Source: Candidatus Omnitrophota bacterium (GTDB lineage Bacteria; Omnitrophota; Gorgyraeia; Aquiviventales; Aquiviventaceae). From it: a stretch of DNA of 5,875 bases. Positions 1 through 5,833 of the stretch are shown in pieces; within the stretch, counting starts at the first letter, position 1; the number at the start of each line of letters is the position of its first letter. The stretch covers positions 1 to 5,875 of the forward strand of contig JAGVGS010000104.1 in NCBI GenBank assembly GCA_020057015.1, written 5' to 3'. The notes beneath the pieces are model-generated. The model saw nothing but the letters and a program-made list of their open reading frames with translations, made no database searches and was not told the origin of the DNA. The translations under genes were made by a program, and so were the position numbers.

Positions 1-335
1 CCCTTGCGCGTGCGCGCGTTGGTATGGGTGCGCTGGCCGCGCACCGGCAAGCCCCGCTTGTGCCGCAAGCCGCGATACGAGCCGATGTCGATCAGACGGC
101 GAATGTGCGAGGCCACCTCGCGGCGCAGATCGCCTTCAACCTTCGCGGTGCTGGAGATGGCCTGCGCCAGCAGCCCCAGCTCCGCGTCGGTCAAGTCTCT
201 CGTCCGCTTGGCCGGGTCCACTTTCGTCATGCCGAGCACCTTCCGAGAGAGCGAAGGCCCGACGCCAAAGATATAGCCCAAGGCCACGTCAATCCGCTTC
301 TCCTTCGGAAGATCCACTCCCAGAATTCTTGGCAT
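1..335 (-). CDS. rpsM: 30S ribosomal protein S13 (uS13), 3' end cut by window edge
   Basis: Small-subunit head protein that contacts the P-site tRNA and forms intersubunit bridges with the 23S rRNA and uL5. Translating down from the ATG at 335-333 gives 111 complete codons without a stop before the window edge. The family pattern is clear: N-terminal MPRILGVDLPKEKRID, a helix-two-turn-helix core with GYIFGVGPSLSRKVL (about residues 20-34), the VEGDLRREV stretch near residues 67-75, and the signature GSYRGLRHKRGLPVRGQRT followed by NARTRKG at the edge. Bacterial S13 is usually about 115-125 residues, so only about the last 5-15 residues are missing. The start follows rpmJ by 16 bases and has a good Shine-Dalgarno, GGAGAG at 341-346. 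In most bacteria rpsK, rpsD and rpoA come next, outside this window. The identification is certain; only the C-terminus is unseen. Confidence 0.97.
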   Translation of the reverse strand, partial: MPRILGVDLPKEKRIDVALGYIFGVGPSLSRKVLGMTKVDPAKRTRDLTDAELGLLAQAISSTAKVEGDLRREVASHIRRLIDIGSYRGLRHKRGLPVRGQRTHTNARTRK

Positions 336-340
336 GCGTA

Positions 341-346
341 CTCTCC
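341..346 (-). promoter_or_regulatory. Ribosome binding site of rpsM
   Basis: On the minus strand this reads GGAGAG and ends 5 bases before the rpsM ATG. It lies in the 16-base rpmJ-rpsM spacer and supports the MPRILG start. Confidence 0.7.
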
Positions 347-351
347 GCGGG

Positions 352-465
352 TTACCCTTGGCGCTGCTTGTGCTTCGGATTGTCGCAGAGGACCCGCACC
401 ACGCGAGCGCGTCGGACAATCTTGCACTTGCTGCAAATCCGCTTCACTGAGGCTCGTACTTTCAT
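352..465 (-). CDS. rpmJ: 50S ribosomal protein L36 (bL36), zinc-ribbon form
   Basis: The smallest large-subunit protein: a 37-residue zinc ribbon that helps organise 23S rRNA around the L11 and L6 region late in assembly. I found it by direct translation. The ATG at 465-463 opens MKVRASVKRICSKCKIVRR, and the protein ends in the typical NPKHKQRQG before TAA at 354-352. The metal ligands of the zinc-binding (C+) form are all present: Cys11, Cys14, Cys27 and His32. Length and sequence match the family end to end, so the gene is intact. It sits 19 bases after infA and 16 before rpsM, its usual place at the spc/alpha boundary in bacteria with the infA-rpmJ-rpsM order. Keeping the zinc form suggests no dependence on a zinc-free paralogue, though one elsewhere in the genome cannot be excluded. 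Confidence 0.97.
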   Translation of the reverse strand: MKVRASVKRICSKCKIVRRARVVRVLCDNPKHKQRQG

Positions 466-474
466 GCAGGCTCG

Positions 475-480
475 CTTCCT
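475..480 (-). promoter_or_regulatory. Ribosome binding site of rpmJ
   Basis: Minus-strand AGGAAG lies in the 19-base infA-rpmJ spacer, 9 bases before the rpmJ ATG. It supports independent initiation on this short gene. Confidence 0.6.
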
Positions 481-484
481 GTGG

Positions 485-703
485 TTAGGAGACCCGGAAG
501 GTGATCCGGCCCCGCGTCAAATCATAGGGGGAGAGTTCTACCTTCACCTTGTCCCCCGGCAAAATGCGAATGTAATGTTTGCGCAGCTTACCCCCCAGGT
601 GGGCCATGACCGTATGCCCCTCCTGGACCGCTACCCGGAACATCGTGTTGGGCAGGGCTTCGATGACCACGCCCTCCACTTCAATCAGGTCTTCTTTGGC
701 CAT
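485..703 (-). CDS. infA: Translation initiation factor IF-1
   Basis: IF-1 binds the ribosomal A site on the 30S subunit during initiation and works with IF-2 and IF-3 to select the initiator tRNA. The 72-residue product has the normal family length and is a single OB-fold. It begins MAKEDLIEVEGVVIEALPN and continues with TMFRVAVQEGHTV, then AHLGGKLRKHYIRILPGDKV (about residues 34-53), then VELSPYDLTRGRITFR at the C-terminus. These are the conserved IF-1 blocks, and the basic GKLRKHYIR segment contacts 16S rRNA. The ATG lies three bases after the map stop (TGA GGG ATG on the minus strand). The only purine-rich tract nearby, GAGGG, abuts the start, so initiation probably relies on coupling to map. 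The identification and start are both secure. Confidence 0.98.
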   Translation of the reverse strand: MAKEDLIEVEGVVIEALPNTMFRVAVQEGHTVMAHLGGKLRKHYIRILPGDKVKVELSPYDLTRGRITFRVS

Positions 704-706
704 CCC

Positions 707-1465
707 TCAAGGGGTTTGCGGCAGCGCCGTGAGCACTTGCGGGCCGCGCGCCGTGATGGCGACCGTGTGCTCAAAGTGTGCCGCGAGCTTGCGATCCTTA
801 GTCACCGCGGTCCAGCCATCGCGCAGCACTTCCACCTCGTAGCTGCCTTCGGTGATCATGGGCTCGATTGCCAGCACCATGCCCGCCTGCAGCCGCGGCC
901 CCAAATGCGGGGCGCCGAAATTCGGCACCGGCGGGTCTTCATGTAAGGCCTTACCGATGCCATGGCCCACGAAATCGCGCACCACCCCGAAGCCCTCGCG
1001 CTCGGCGACTTGCTGCACGGCATGCGAAATATCTGAAATGCGAGCGCCCAGCCGTGCCTGCGCGATCCCGGCCTCCAGCGCGCGGCGCGTCGTGTCCAGC
1101 AGCGCTTGCGCTGTGGCGCTGATGGCGCCTACCGCCAGCGTGATCGCGGCATCGGCGTACCAGCCCGCTACGATCGCCCCGACATCCATGCTGACGAGAT
1201 CGCCCGGCTGCAGGCGCCGCCCGCCGGGGATGCCGTGCACGACCTCTTCATTCACCGACACGCAAATCGTGGCGGGAAAGCCGCGGTAGCCCAAAAACGC
1301 CGGCTGCGCGCCCTGCTCTTCGATAAACGTCCGCGCGGCCGTATCCAGTGCTTTCGTCGTCACCCCTGGCGCGACGTGGGACTTCAAATGCTCCAGCAAG
1401 CCGCCGACCACCCGGCCGGCCTGCTGCATGCGCCGCAGCTCATCGGGACTTTTGAGCTCGATCAT
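707..1465 (-). CDS. map: Type I methionine aminopeptidase
   Basis: Cytosolic metalloenzyme that removes the N-terminal Met from new proteins when the second residue is small, after deformylation. The 252-residue product matches the usual type I length and lacks the insert of type II enzymes and the N-terminal SH3-binding extension of some homologues. The pita-bread fold residues are all visible: His77 (VVHGIP), metal ligands Asp94 (SMDVGA) and Asp105 (WYADAAIT), His168 (GHGIG), His175, Glu201 (AIEPM) and Glu232 (FEHT). These correspond to His79, Asp97, Asp108, His171, His178, Glu204 and Glu235 in E. coli. I chose the ATG at 1465, opening MIELKSPDELRRMQQAG, because it fits the family N-terminus. 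The frame stays open to an ATG at 1528, but those 21 extra residues look unrelated to the family. The start overlaps the end of adk by 26 bases, and an AAGAG tract lies just upstream. Confidence 0.96.
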   Translation of the reverse strand: MIELKSPDELRRMQQAGRVVGGLLEHLKSHVAPGVTTKALDTAARTFIEEQGAQPAFLGYRGFPATICVSVNEEVVHGIPGGRRLQPGDLVSMDVGAIVAGWYADAAITLAVGAISATAQALLDTTRRALEAGIAQARLGARISDISHAVQQVAEREGFGVVRDFVGHGIGKALHEDPPVPNFGAPHLGPRLQAGMVLAIEPMITEGSYEVEVLRDGWTAVTKDRKLAAHFEHTVAITARGPQVLTALPQTP

Positions 1466-2147
1466 GCGCGCTCTTGACCCATCCCAGCCGCCGGAACAAC
1501 TGGCGGCTGCGGCGATAGACGGTCTCAATGTGCCCGATGCCGTTGAGGCGCCTCAGCAGGCGCTGCTGCTGGTAATAGCTCAACAGCGGCTTGACCTGCT
1601 GGGCATCCACCCGCAGCCGTGTGCGAATCGTCGCGGGCTGATCATCCTTGCGCGTCGTGAGTGCTCCCCGGCATTGGTCGCAGACCCCAGGACGCTTGGG
1701 CCGCATCGTGCGCACGTGATAATTAGCACCACAGCGGCTACAGACCAGTCGGCCCGCGAGCCGGCGCACCAGCACCTCCCGCGGGGAGGTTACATAAATC
1801 GCGCCATCCAGCGGGAGCCCGCGACGGGTGAGCACCGCATCGAGCCCTGCGGCTTGCGCAGCGGTGCGCGGAAACCCATCGAGCACGAATCCTCGTCGGC
1901 CCTTACCGCTTGCAGTGAGCCGGTGTGCCATCACCTCCACCACGAGCGCATCCGGCACCAGGCGGCCGTTGGCCACATAGCGCTGCACGCGACGGCCCAG
2001 CGCCGTGCCTTTGGCGATCTCGTGCCGGAAGATTTCGCCGGTGGAAAGATGTCGCCAGCCCAGCCGCTGGTCGAAGAGCTGTGCCAAAGAACCTTTACCC
2101 GCCCCCGGCGGGCCGAGCAGGACGATCCGGATGTTAGCGGCGGCCAC
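1440..2147 (-). CDS. adk: Adenylate kinase with zinc-type lid
   Basis: Converts ATP + AMP to 2 ADP in the cytosol and so keeps adenine nucleotides balanced. The P-loop GPPGAGKG is at about residues 12-19. It is followed by the AMP-binding STGEIFR block (35-41), RLVPD (62-66), and the DGFPRT motif (90-95). The lid (about 131-170) carries Cys136, Cys139, Cys156 and Cys159 in a CX2C-X16-CX2C pattern, so it probably binds structural zinc. The product is 235 residues, slightly longer than the usual 210-220, because of a basic C-terminal tail. The chosen start is GTG at 2147-2145, which overlaps the secY end by 14 bases and has GGGCGG upstream. An ATG at 2177 in the same frame would add ten residues (MRVFSRPGGF) with no family support and overlap secY by 44 bases. 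The P-loop is followed by SLA where TQA is usual. Identity is secure; the start is moderately so. Confidence 0.93.
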   Translation of the reverse strand: MAAANIRIVLLGPPGAGKGSLAQLFDQRLGWRHLSTGEIFRHEIAKGTALGRRVQRYVANGRLVPDALVVEVMAHRLTASGKGRRGFVLDGFPRTAAQAAGLDAVLTRRGLPLDGAIYVTSPREVLVRRLAGRLVCSRCGANYHVRTMRPKRPGVCDQCRGALTTRKDDQPATIRTRLRVDAQQVKPLLSYYQQQRLLRRLNGIGHIETVYRRSRQLFRRLGWVKSAHDRAQKSR

Positions 2148-3489
2148 GAAGCCGCCCGGTCTTGAAAAAACCCTCATAGTGGCGCATCAAGAGGTGCGAT
2201 TCGATCTGCTTCATCGTATCCAGCGTCACGCCCACCACGATCAGCAGGGTCGTGCCGCCGAAGAAGCCGGCCACCCGCGCGGGTACCTTCAACCAGGCCA
2301 AGAGCACGTCGGGCACGATGGCGATCACCACGAGGTACGCGGCGGCCACGAAGGTGACCCGGGTGAGCACGTTGTCCAGGTACTCGACCGTGGACTGCCC
2401 TGGCCGCACGCCCGGAATAAACGCCCCCACCTTCTTCATTTGGTCCGCTGCTTCCAGAAACTGGTGCGCGGTCAGCGCGGTGCTGAAATACGTAAAGAAC
2501 AGGATCAAGACCGCGTAGCACAGGTTAAAGACGAGCGACGTGCGCGAAAACCAGCTGGTCAGGCCCTGCAGCTGCGGGACAAACCCCGCGATCTGGATCG
2601 GGAAGTACAAGAGCGAGACGGCAAAAATCAGCGGCAGCACGCCGCTGGTATTCACCTTCAGCGGCAGGTACGTGTTCTGGCCGCCGTAGACCTTGCGGCC
2701 CACCACGCGCCGCGCGTACTGCACTGGGATGCGCCGCTGGCCCTGCTCGACAAAAATCACGCCCAGGACGATAGCCGCCAACAACCCGACCAAAAAGATC
2801 ACCAGCAAGGGCTTGAGCGGCGACTCCCCGCTGCCCGGACCCAGCAAGACCCCCAGGTCGCGGATGGCCAACGGGATGCGACCCACGATGGAAGCCGCGA
2901 TCAGCAAGCTCATCCCGTTGCCGATGCCCCGCTCAGTGATCTGCTCGGCGATCCACATGATCATCGCCATGCCGGCGGTCATCGTGAGGACCGTAAGCAG
3001 CCTGAACCCTAAGCCTGGGTACAGCACGATCTGCGCGTGGAACTGCGCGGGAATGGTCTTTTCCAGCAACAGCGCGTACATGAACGAGTTGACGACTGCC
3101 AGGACGATGGTCGCGTACCGCGAGTACTGGTGCAGTTTGCGGTAACCGGCCATGCCCTCTTTGCGCAGTTTCTCTAGCGCGGGGATCGCGGTGGCCAGCA
3201 GCGTTTCGACGATGATTGTGGCGCTGATGTAGGGCATGATGCCCAGCGCAAAGATCGTCGCATGAGAAAGAGCCCCACCGGTGAACATATCCAGGAGGTT
3301 GAGCAGACCCCCGCCGCTCGTGGCCGCGAGCTCATGAAAAATGCGGCCGAGCTCCTTGCCATTGATGCCGGGCGTGGGGACGAAAATGCCCAGCTCGTAA
3401 ATCGCCAGCATCCCCAGCGTAAAGAGCAATTTGCGCCGAAGCTCCGGAATGCTCCAGGCGTTGATCAGAGCTTGCAAGAGCCGAAACAT
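2134..3489 (-). CDS. secY: Protein translocase subunit SecY
   Basis: Central pore subunit of the SecYEG channel in the cytoplasmic membrane. It passes unfolded proteins across and releases membrane segments sideways. The 451-residue product is of normal length, and ten hydrophobic segments are visible, roughly at residues 20-40, 77-97, 122-142, 160-182, 190-206, 226-246, 282-302, 320-340, 375-395 and 406-424. The plug region lies near LNLLDMFTGGAL (63-74). Family motifs include ERGIGNGMSLLI (186-197), the cytosolic loop RRIPVQYARR (252-261) that contacts SecA and the ribosome, and FIPGVRPGQSTVEYLDNVLTR (split at 357-377). The ATG at 3489 gives the expected amphipathic N-terminus MFRLLQALINAWSIPELRRK. 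The gene follows rplO by 9 bases and its end overlaps adk, the classical spc position. Co-transcription with ribosomal genes ties channel supply to ribosome supply. Confidence 0.98.
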   Translation of the reverse strand: MFRLLQALINAWSIPELRRKLLFTLGMLAIYELGIFVPTPGINGKELGRIFHELAATSGGGLLNLLDMFTGGALSHATIFALGIMPYISATIIVETLLATAIPALEKLRKEGMAGYRKLHQYSRYATIVLAVVNSFMYALLLEKTIPAQFHAQIVLYPGLGFRLLTVLTMTAGMAMIMWIAEQITERGIGNGMSLLIAASIVGRIPLAIRDLGVLLGPGSGESPLKPLLVIFLVGLLAAIVLGVIFVEQGQRRIPVQYARRVVGRKVYGGQNTYLPLKVNTSGVLPLIFAVSLLYFPIQIAGFVPQLQGLTSWFSRTSLVFNLCYAVLILFFTYFSTALTAHQFLEAADQMKKVGAFIPGVRPGQSTVEYLDNVLTRVTFVAAAYLVVIAIVPDVLLAWLKVPARVAGFFGGTTLLIVVGVTLDTMKQIESHLLMRHYEGFFKTGRLRGRR

Positions 3490-3498
3490 GCGCGAGTG

Positions 3499-3969
3499 TT
3501 ACGAACCTCGGCTCGCGGCCGCAATCAATTCCAAGGTGCCGCCGAGCCGGGCCAGCTTGGTCTTGGCCGAGGCGCTGGCCTGGTGCACGGCAATGCTGAC
3601 GCGCTTCGTGAGCTCGCCATCGCCCAGCAGCTTCACCTGATCGCGGTCCGGCCGGATGAGACCCGCGGCGGCCAGGGTCTCGGGGGTGATCTTAGCCCCC
3701 GCGTCAAACTGGTTCAAATCGCCGAGGTTGACGACCGCGAACGTCCTGGTGGGGCGCCGCTCTTTGCGCTTAAAACCGCGCTTGGGGATGCGGCGAATGA
3801 GCGGGTTGCGTCCGCCTTCAAAGCCCGGGCGCTTGCCCGAGCCGGTGCGGGAGCGCTGCCCCTTGGTGCCGCGGGTCGCGGTCTTGCCATGCCCGGAGCC
3901 TACCCCGCGCCCCACCCGCTTGCGTCGATGCCGTGCGCCAGGGACGGCAGGAATCGTCGTCACATCCAT
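3499..3969 (-). CDS. rplO: 50S ribosomal protein L15 (uL15)
   Basis: Large-subunit assembly protein whose extended N-terminus threads into 23S rRNA near the peptidyl-transferase region. The 156-residue product has the typical basic, glycine-rich first half: RRKRVGRGVGSGHGKTATRG (about 15-34), KGQRSRTGSGKRPGFEGGRNP (split at 36-56) and RRIPKRGF (59-66). A globular second half follows, with VNLGDLNQF and ITPETLAAAGLI. I start it at the ATG at 3969-3967 (MDVTTIPAVPGAR). The frame continues open upstream to 4119, but that part lies wholly inside rpsE and does not resemble L15. The start shares one base with the rpsE stop (TGATG), and GGAGG lies 13 bases ahead. In most bacteria rpmD sits just before this gene; here there is no room for it. 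Confidence 0.96.
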   Translation of the reverse strand: MDVTTIPAVPGARHRRKRVGRGVGSGHGKTATRGTKGQRSRTGSGKRPGFEGGRNPLIRRIPKRGFKRKERRPTRTFAVVNLGDLNQFDAGAKITPETLAAAGLIRPDRDQVKLLGDGELTKRVSIAVHQASASAKTKLARLGGTLELIAAASRGS

Positions 3970-4496
3970 CAGACGTCTGAGGCCTCCACGACCAGACGCC
4001 GGCGCGCGCGGATGGTTTCCGCGCTCTCCAGCATCTGCAGCCCGGCCAGTGTCGCCTTGACCAGGTTCACGGAGTTGTTCGACCCTAAGCTCTTGGTCAA
4101 AATATCGCGCACCCCGCACGCCTCGCAGACGGCGCGCACCGGGCCGCCGGCAATGATGCCGGTGCCAGGGCTCGCCGACTTGAGCAGCACTCGCGAGGCG
4201 TCCGAGGCGCCCATCACTTCATGCGGGATCGTGCTGCCCCGCAGCGGCACGGTGATCATGTTACGCTGGGCCTGTAAAAAACCCTTACGGATGGCATCGG
4301 CTGCTTCGTTGGCCTTCCCTAAGGCCATTCCGACGCGGCCCTTGCCATCGCCGACAACCGCCAGCGCGTTGAACGCCAGCCGCTTGCCGCCCTTGTGGAC
4401 TTTCGCCACGCGGTTGATGCTGATGAGCTTTTCCATCAGCTGCGAGCCGTCGCCGTGGGGGTCTCGCGAGCCTGAGCGCTGTCCTTCACGTGCCAT
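3969..4496 (-). CDS. rpsE: 30S ribosomal protein S5 (uS5)
   Basis: Small-subunit protein at the mRNA entry tunnel, involved in decoding accuracy and mRNA unwinding together with uS3 and uS4. The 175-residue product has the double-stranded-RNA-binding-like N-terminal domain: SINRVAKVHKGGKRLAFNAL (26-45) and VVGDGKGRVGMALGKANE (47-64), then TVPLRGSTIPHEV (82-94). The C-terminal domain holds VLLKSASPGTGIIAGGPVRA (103-122) and LTKSLGSNN. All of this is diagnostic. The first 20 residues (MAREGQRSGSRDPHGDGSQL) are a polar leader of the kind many S5 proteins carry. An internal ATG at residue 21 is a weaker alternative, because a strong AGGAGG precedes the first ATG. The start overlaps the rplR stop by one base (TAATG) and the stop overlaps the rplO start likewise (TGATG). 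Confidence 0.97.
   Translation of the reverse strand: MAREGQRSGSRDPHGDGSQLMEKLISINRVAKVHKGGKRLAFNALAVVGDGKGRVGMALGKANEAADAIRKGFLQAQRNMITVPLRGSTIPHEVMGASDASRVLLKSASPGTGIIAGGPVRAVCEACGVRDILTKSLGSNNSVNLVKATLAGLQMLESAETIRARRRLVVEASDV
3983..3987 (-). promoter_or_regulatory. Shine-Dalgarno-like site before rplO
   Basis: Minus-strand GGAGG sits inside the last codons of rpsE, 13 bases before the rplO ATG. That spacing is longer than the usual 5-10. With the TGATG stop/start overlap it fits reinitiation by ribosomes finishing rpsE, but the match may be partly chance. Confidence 0.4.
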
Positions 4497-4867
4497 TAGA
4501 CGTTGATTCCTCCTGCACGGACCGCCTCGGCCAACGCCTTCACTCGGCCGTGGTACGCATACCCGCCGCGGTCAAACACGACTTTGGTGATCCCCTGAGC
4601 CTGGGCATCCTTCGCCACGAGCTCCCCGAGGGCGGCGGCGGAAGCGAGATTGCCCCCGTGCCCGTTCTGCTTGCTCAGCCGTTCATCCTTGGTGGACCAG
4701 CCGCGCAGCGTCTTGCCGGCCATGTCATCAATCAGCTGGGCGTACAGGTGCTGGTGGCTGCGGAAGACGCACAGCCGCGGGCGCTCAGGCATGCCGACCA
4801 CGTGCTTGCGGATGCGTGCGTGGCGCGCCTGCCGACCCTTCTCGCGCTGGAGCATGCGGGTGCTCAT
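4496..4867 (-). CDS. rplR: 50S ribosomal protein L18 (uL18)
   Basis: Binds 5S rRNA with uL5 and anchors it in the central protuberance of the large subunit. The 123-residue product has the usual bacterial length. The basic N-terminus REKGRQARHARIRKHVVG (8-25) contacts RNA. The core reads RPRLCVFRSHQHLYAQLIDD (29-48), and the C-terminal signature VVFDRGGYAYHGRVKALAEA (97-116) is nearly canonical. The ATG at 4867 comes two bases after the rplF TAA stop, with only a weak purine tract upstream, so translation is probably coupled to rplF. Its last codons (RAGGINV) also encode the AGGAGG used by rpsE, and its stop overlaps the rpsE start. A second Met at residue 5 is a possible but unneeded alternative start. 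Confidence 0.97.
   Translation of the reverse strand: MSTRMLQREKGRQARHARIRKHVVGMPERPRLCVFRSHQHLYAQLIDDMAGKTLRGWSTKDERLSKQNGHGGNLASAAALGELVAKDAQAQGITKVVFDRGGYAYHGRVKALAEAVRAGGINV
4509..4514 (-). promoter_or_regulatory. Strong Shine-Dalgarno of rpsE inside rplR
   Basis: Minus-strand AGGAGG is a full anti-16S match embedded in the Gly-Gly codons near the end of rplR, 12 bases before the rpsE ATG. It decides in favour of the first Met of S5 over the internal Met21. Confidence 0.65.
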
Positions 4868-4869
4868 CG

Positions 4870-5427
4870 TTAGCCTGCCTTGGCCCCGGCGCCCGTGGCC
4901 GCCTTGCCGGCCTTGCGCCGAATGACCTCGTTGGCATACTTGATGCCCTTGCCCTTATAGGGCTCGGGGGGGGCGATGCCCCGCAGATTCGCGGCGAACT
5001 GACCTACCGCTTGGCGATCGGCCCCCTTAACGATCAGGAATGTGGGCTTCGGGACTTCTACCGTGATGCCCTCAGGGATGCTCACCACCACCGGGTGGGA
5101 GAAGCCGACGCTGAGGTTCAATTGCTTGCCTTGCAGCGAAGCGCGGTAGCCGACCCCGACAATTTCAAGCTCCTTCGAAAAGCCAGCGCTGACCCCCTGC
5201 ACCATATTGGCGATGAGGGCGCGATAGAGGCCGTGCATCATCCGGCCGGTCTTGCCTTCTTCCTTGGTGGCCACCTTCATCTTCTCGCCTTCCGTAGTCA
5301 CGAGAATGGCCGGCGGCAGCACGATGGAGAGCTTGCCCTTGCCGCCCTCTACGAACAGGGTGGCCTCCTCGGCGCGGATCTTCACCCCTGCGGGGATCGT
5401 AATCGGTGTACGTCCAATGCGTGACAT
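4870..5427 (-). CDS. rplF: 50S ribosomal protein L6 (uL6)
   Basis: Large-subunit protein near the factor-binding site and sarcin-ricin loop, needed for late 50S assembly. The 185-residue product shows the two repeated alpha/beta domains of L6. It opens MSRIGRTPITIPAGVKI. The first domain includes GKTGRMMHGLYRALIANMV (58-76) and GFSKELEIVGVGYRA (82-96). The second includes LNLSVGFSHPV (103-113) and ends with the RNA-binding signature PPEPYKGKGIKYANEVIRRK (153-172). A short Ala/Gly/Lys tail (GKAATGAGAKAG) follows, a little longer than the common ending at RRK-GK. The ATG at 5427 comes 16 bases after the rpsH stop, with a moderate AAAGAG tract in the gap. Its stop is two bases before the rplR start. 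Confidence 0.97.
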   Translation of the reverse strand: MSRIGRTPITIPAGVKIRAEEATLFVEGGKGKLSIVLPPAILVTTEGEKMKVATKEEGKTGRMMHGLYRALIANMVQGVSAGFSKELEIVGVGYRASLQGKQLNLSVGFSHPVVVSIPEGITVEVPKPTFLIVKGADRQAVGQFAANLRGIAPPEPYKGKGIKYANEVIRRKAGKAATGAGAKAG

Positions 5428-5443
5428 AGTGTGCTCTTTCGCG

Positions 5444-5833
5444 TTACCACACGTAACAAATCACTTCGCCGCCGATGTGCTGCTGATAGGCGGCGCGCTC
5501 GGTCATCAGCCCTTTCGAGGTGGAGACCACCGCCACCCCCAAGCCGCCCAGCACGCGCGGCAAGTCCTGCGCCTTGCGGTAGACGCGCACCCCGGACTTC
5601 GACACGCGCACCAGTTCGGCAATCGCCGGCATTTGCTTGGCATACTTGAGATACACGCGCAGCTGCCGGGTGGCCGGGGTCTCGCCCACCGCCTTATACG
5701 TGCGAATAAAGCCCTCGTCCTTGAGGACGTCCAACACGCGCCGCATGATGTTCGAGGCGCGCACCTCCACCGTCGGGTGCTTCGCGCGTGACGCGTTACG
5801 GATCTTGGTCAAGCCGTCTGCAATGGGGTCCAT
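5444..5833 (-). CDS. rpsH: 30S ribosomal protein S8 (uS8)
   Basis: Primary 16S rRNA-binding protein of the platform that nucleates central-domain assembly. In E. coli it is also the translational repressor of the spc operon, acting on a site near rplE, which lies outside this window. The 129-residue product is full length. The N-terminal domain begins MDPIADGLTKIRNA and includes VLDVLKDEGFI (33-43). The C-terminal RNA-binding domain has RVSKSGVRVYRK (76-87), the signature GLGVAVVSTSKGLMT (97-111) and the end GGEVICYVW. The ATG at 5833 follows the rpsN stop directly (TAG ATG, no gap), which suggests coupled translation. Whether S8 autoregulates here cannot be judged, since the expected target is upstream of the window. 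Confidence 0.98.
   Translation of the reverse strand: MDPIADGLTKIRNASRAKHPTVEVRASNIMRRVLDVLKDEGFIRTYKAVGETPATRQLRVYLKYAKQMPAIAELVRVSKSGVRVYRKAQDLPRVLGGLGVAVVSTSKGLMTERAAYQQHIGGEVICYVW

Noticed and set aside
1466..1528. A 21-residue upstream extension of map.
   Set aside because: It lies inside adk and is Ala/Ser-rich without family similarity; the MIELKSPDEL start matches other methionine aminopeptidases.
1428..2165. A 245-codon plus-strand open frame matching adk in extent.
   Set aside because: It is the complement of adk; no recognisable domain and no upstream ribosome-binding site.
2005..3012. A 335-codon plus-strand open frame opposite secY and the start of adk.
   Set aside because: It is antisense to secY, and its product is rich in His, Gln, Arg and Asp with no hydrophobic core, which is what the complement of membrane-protein codons gives.
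3969..3980. A perfect 12-base palindrome (TCAGACGTCTGA) at the rpsE/rplO junction.
   Set aside because: A perfect 12-base palindrome is expected about once by chance in a window of this size. It has no loop or U-tract and sits in coding codons, so no operator or terminator role can be claimed.
3970..4119. A 50-residue N-terminal extension of rplO into rpsE.
   Set aside because: The extension is an out-of-frame reading of S5 codons. The family N-terminus starts at the ATG at 3969, which has the TGATG junction.
3262..4506. A 414-codon open frame on the plus strand opposite secY, rplO and rpsE.
   Set aside because: It lies antisense to three clearly identified conserved genes, its translation is low-complexity and Arg/Pro/Ala-rich, and it resembles no family. 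Long antisense open frames are common in GC-rich DNA.
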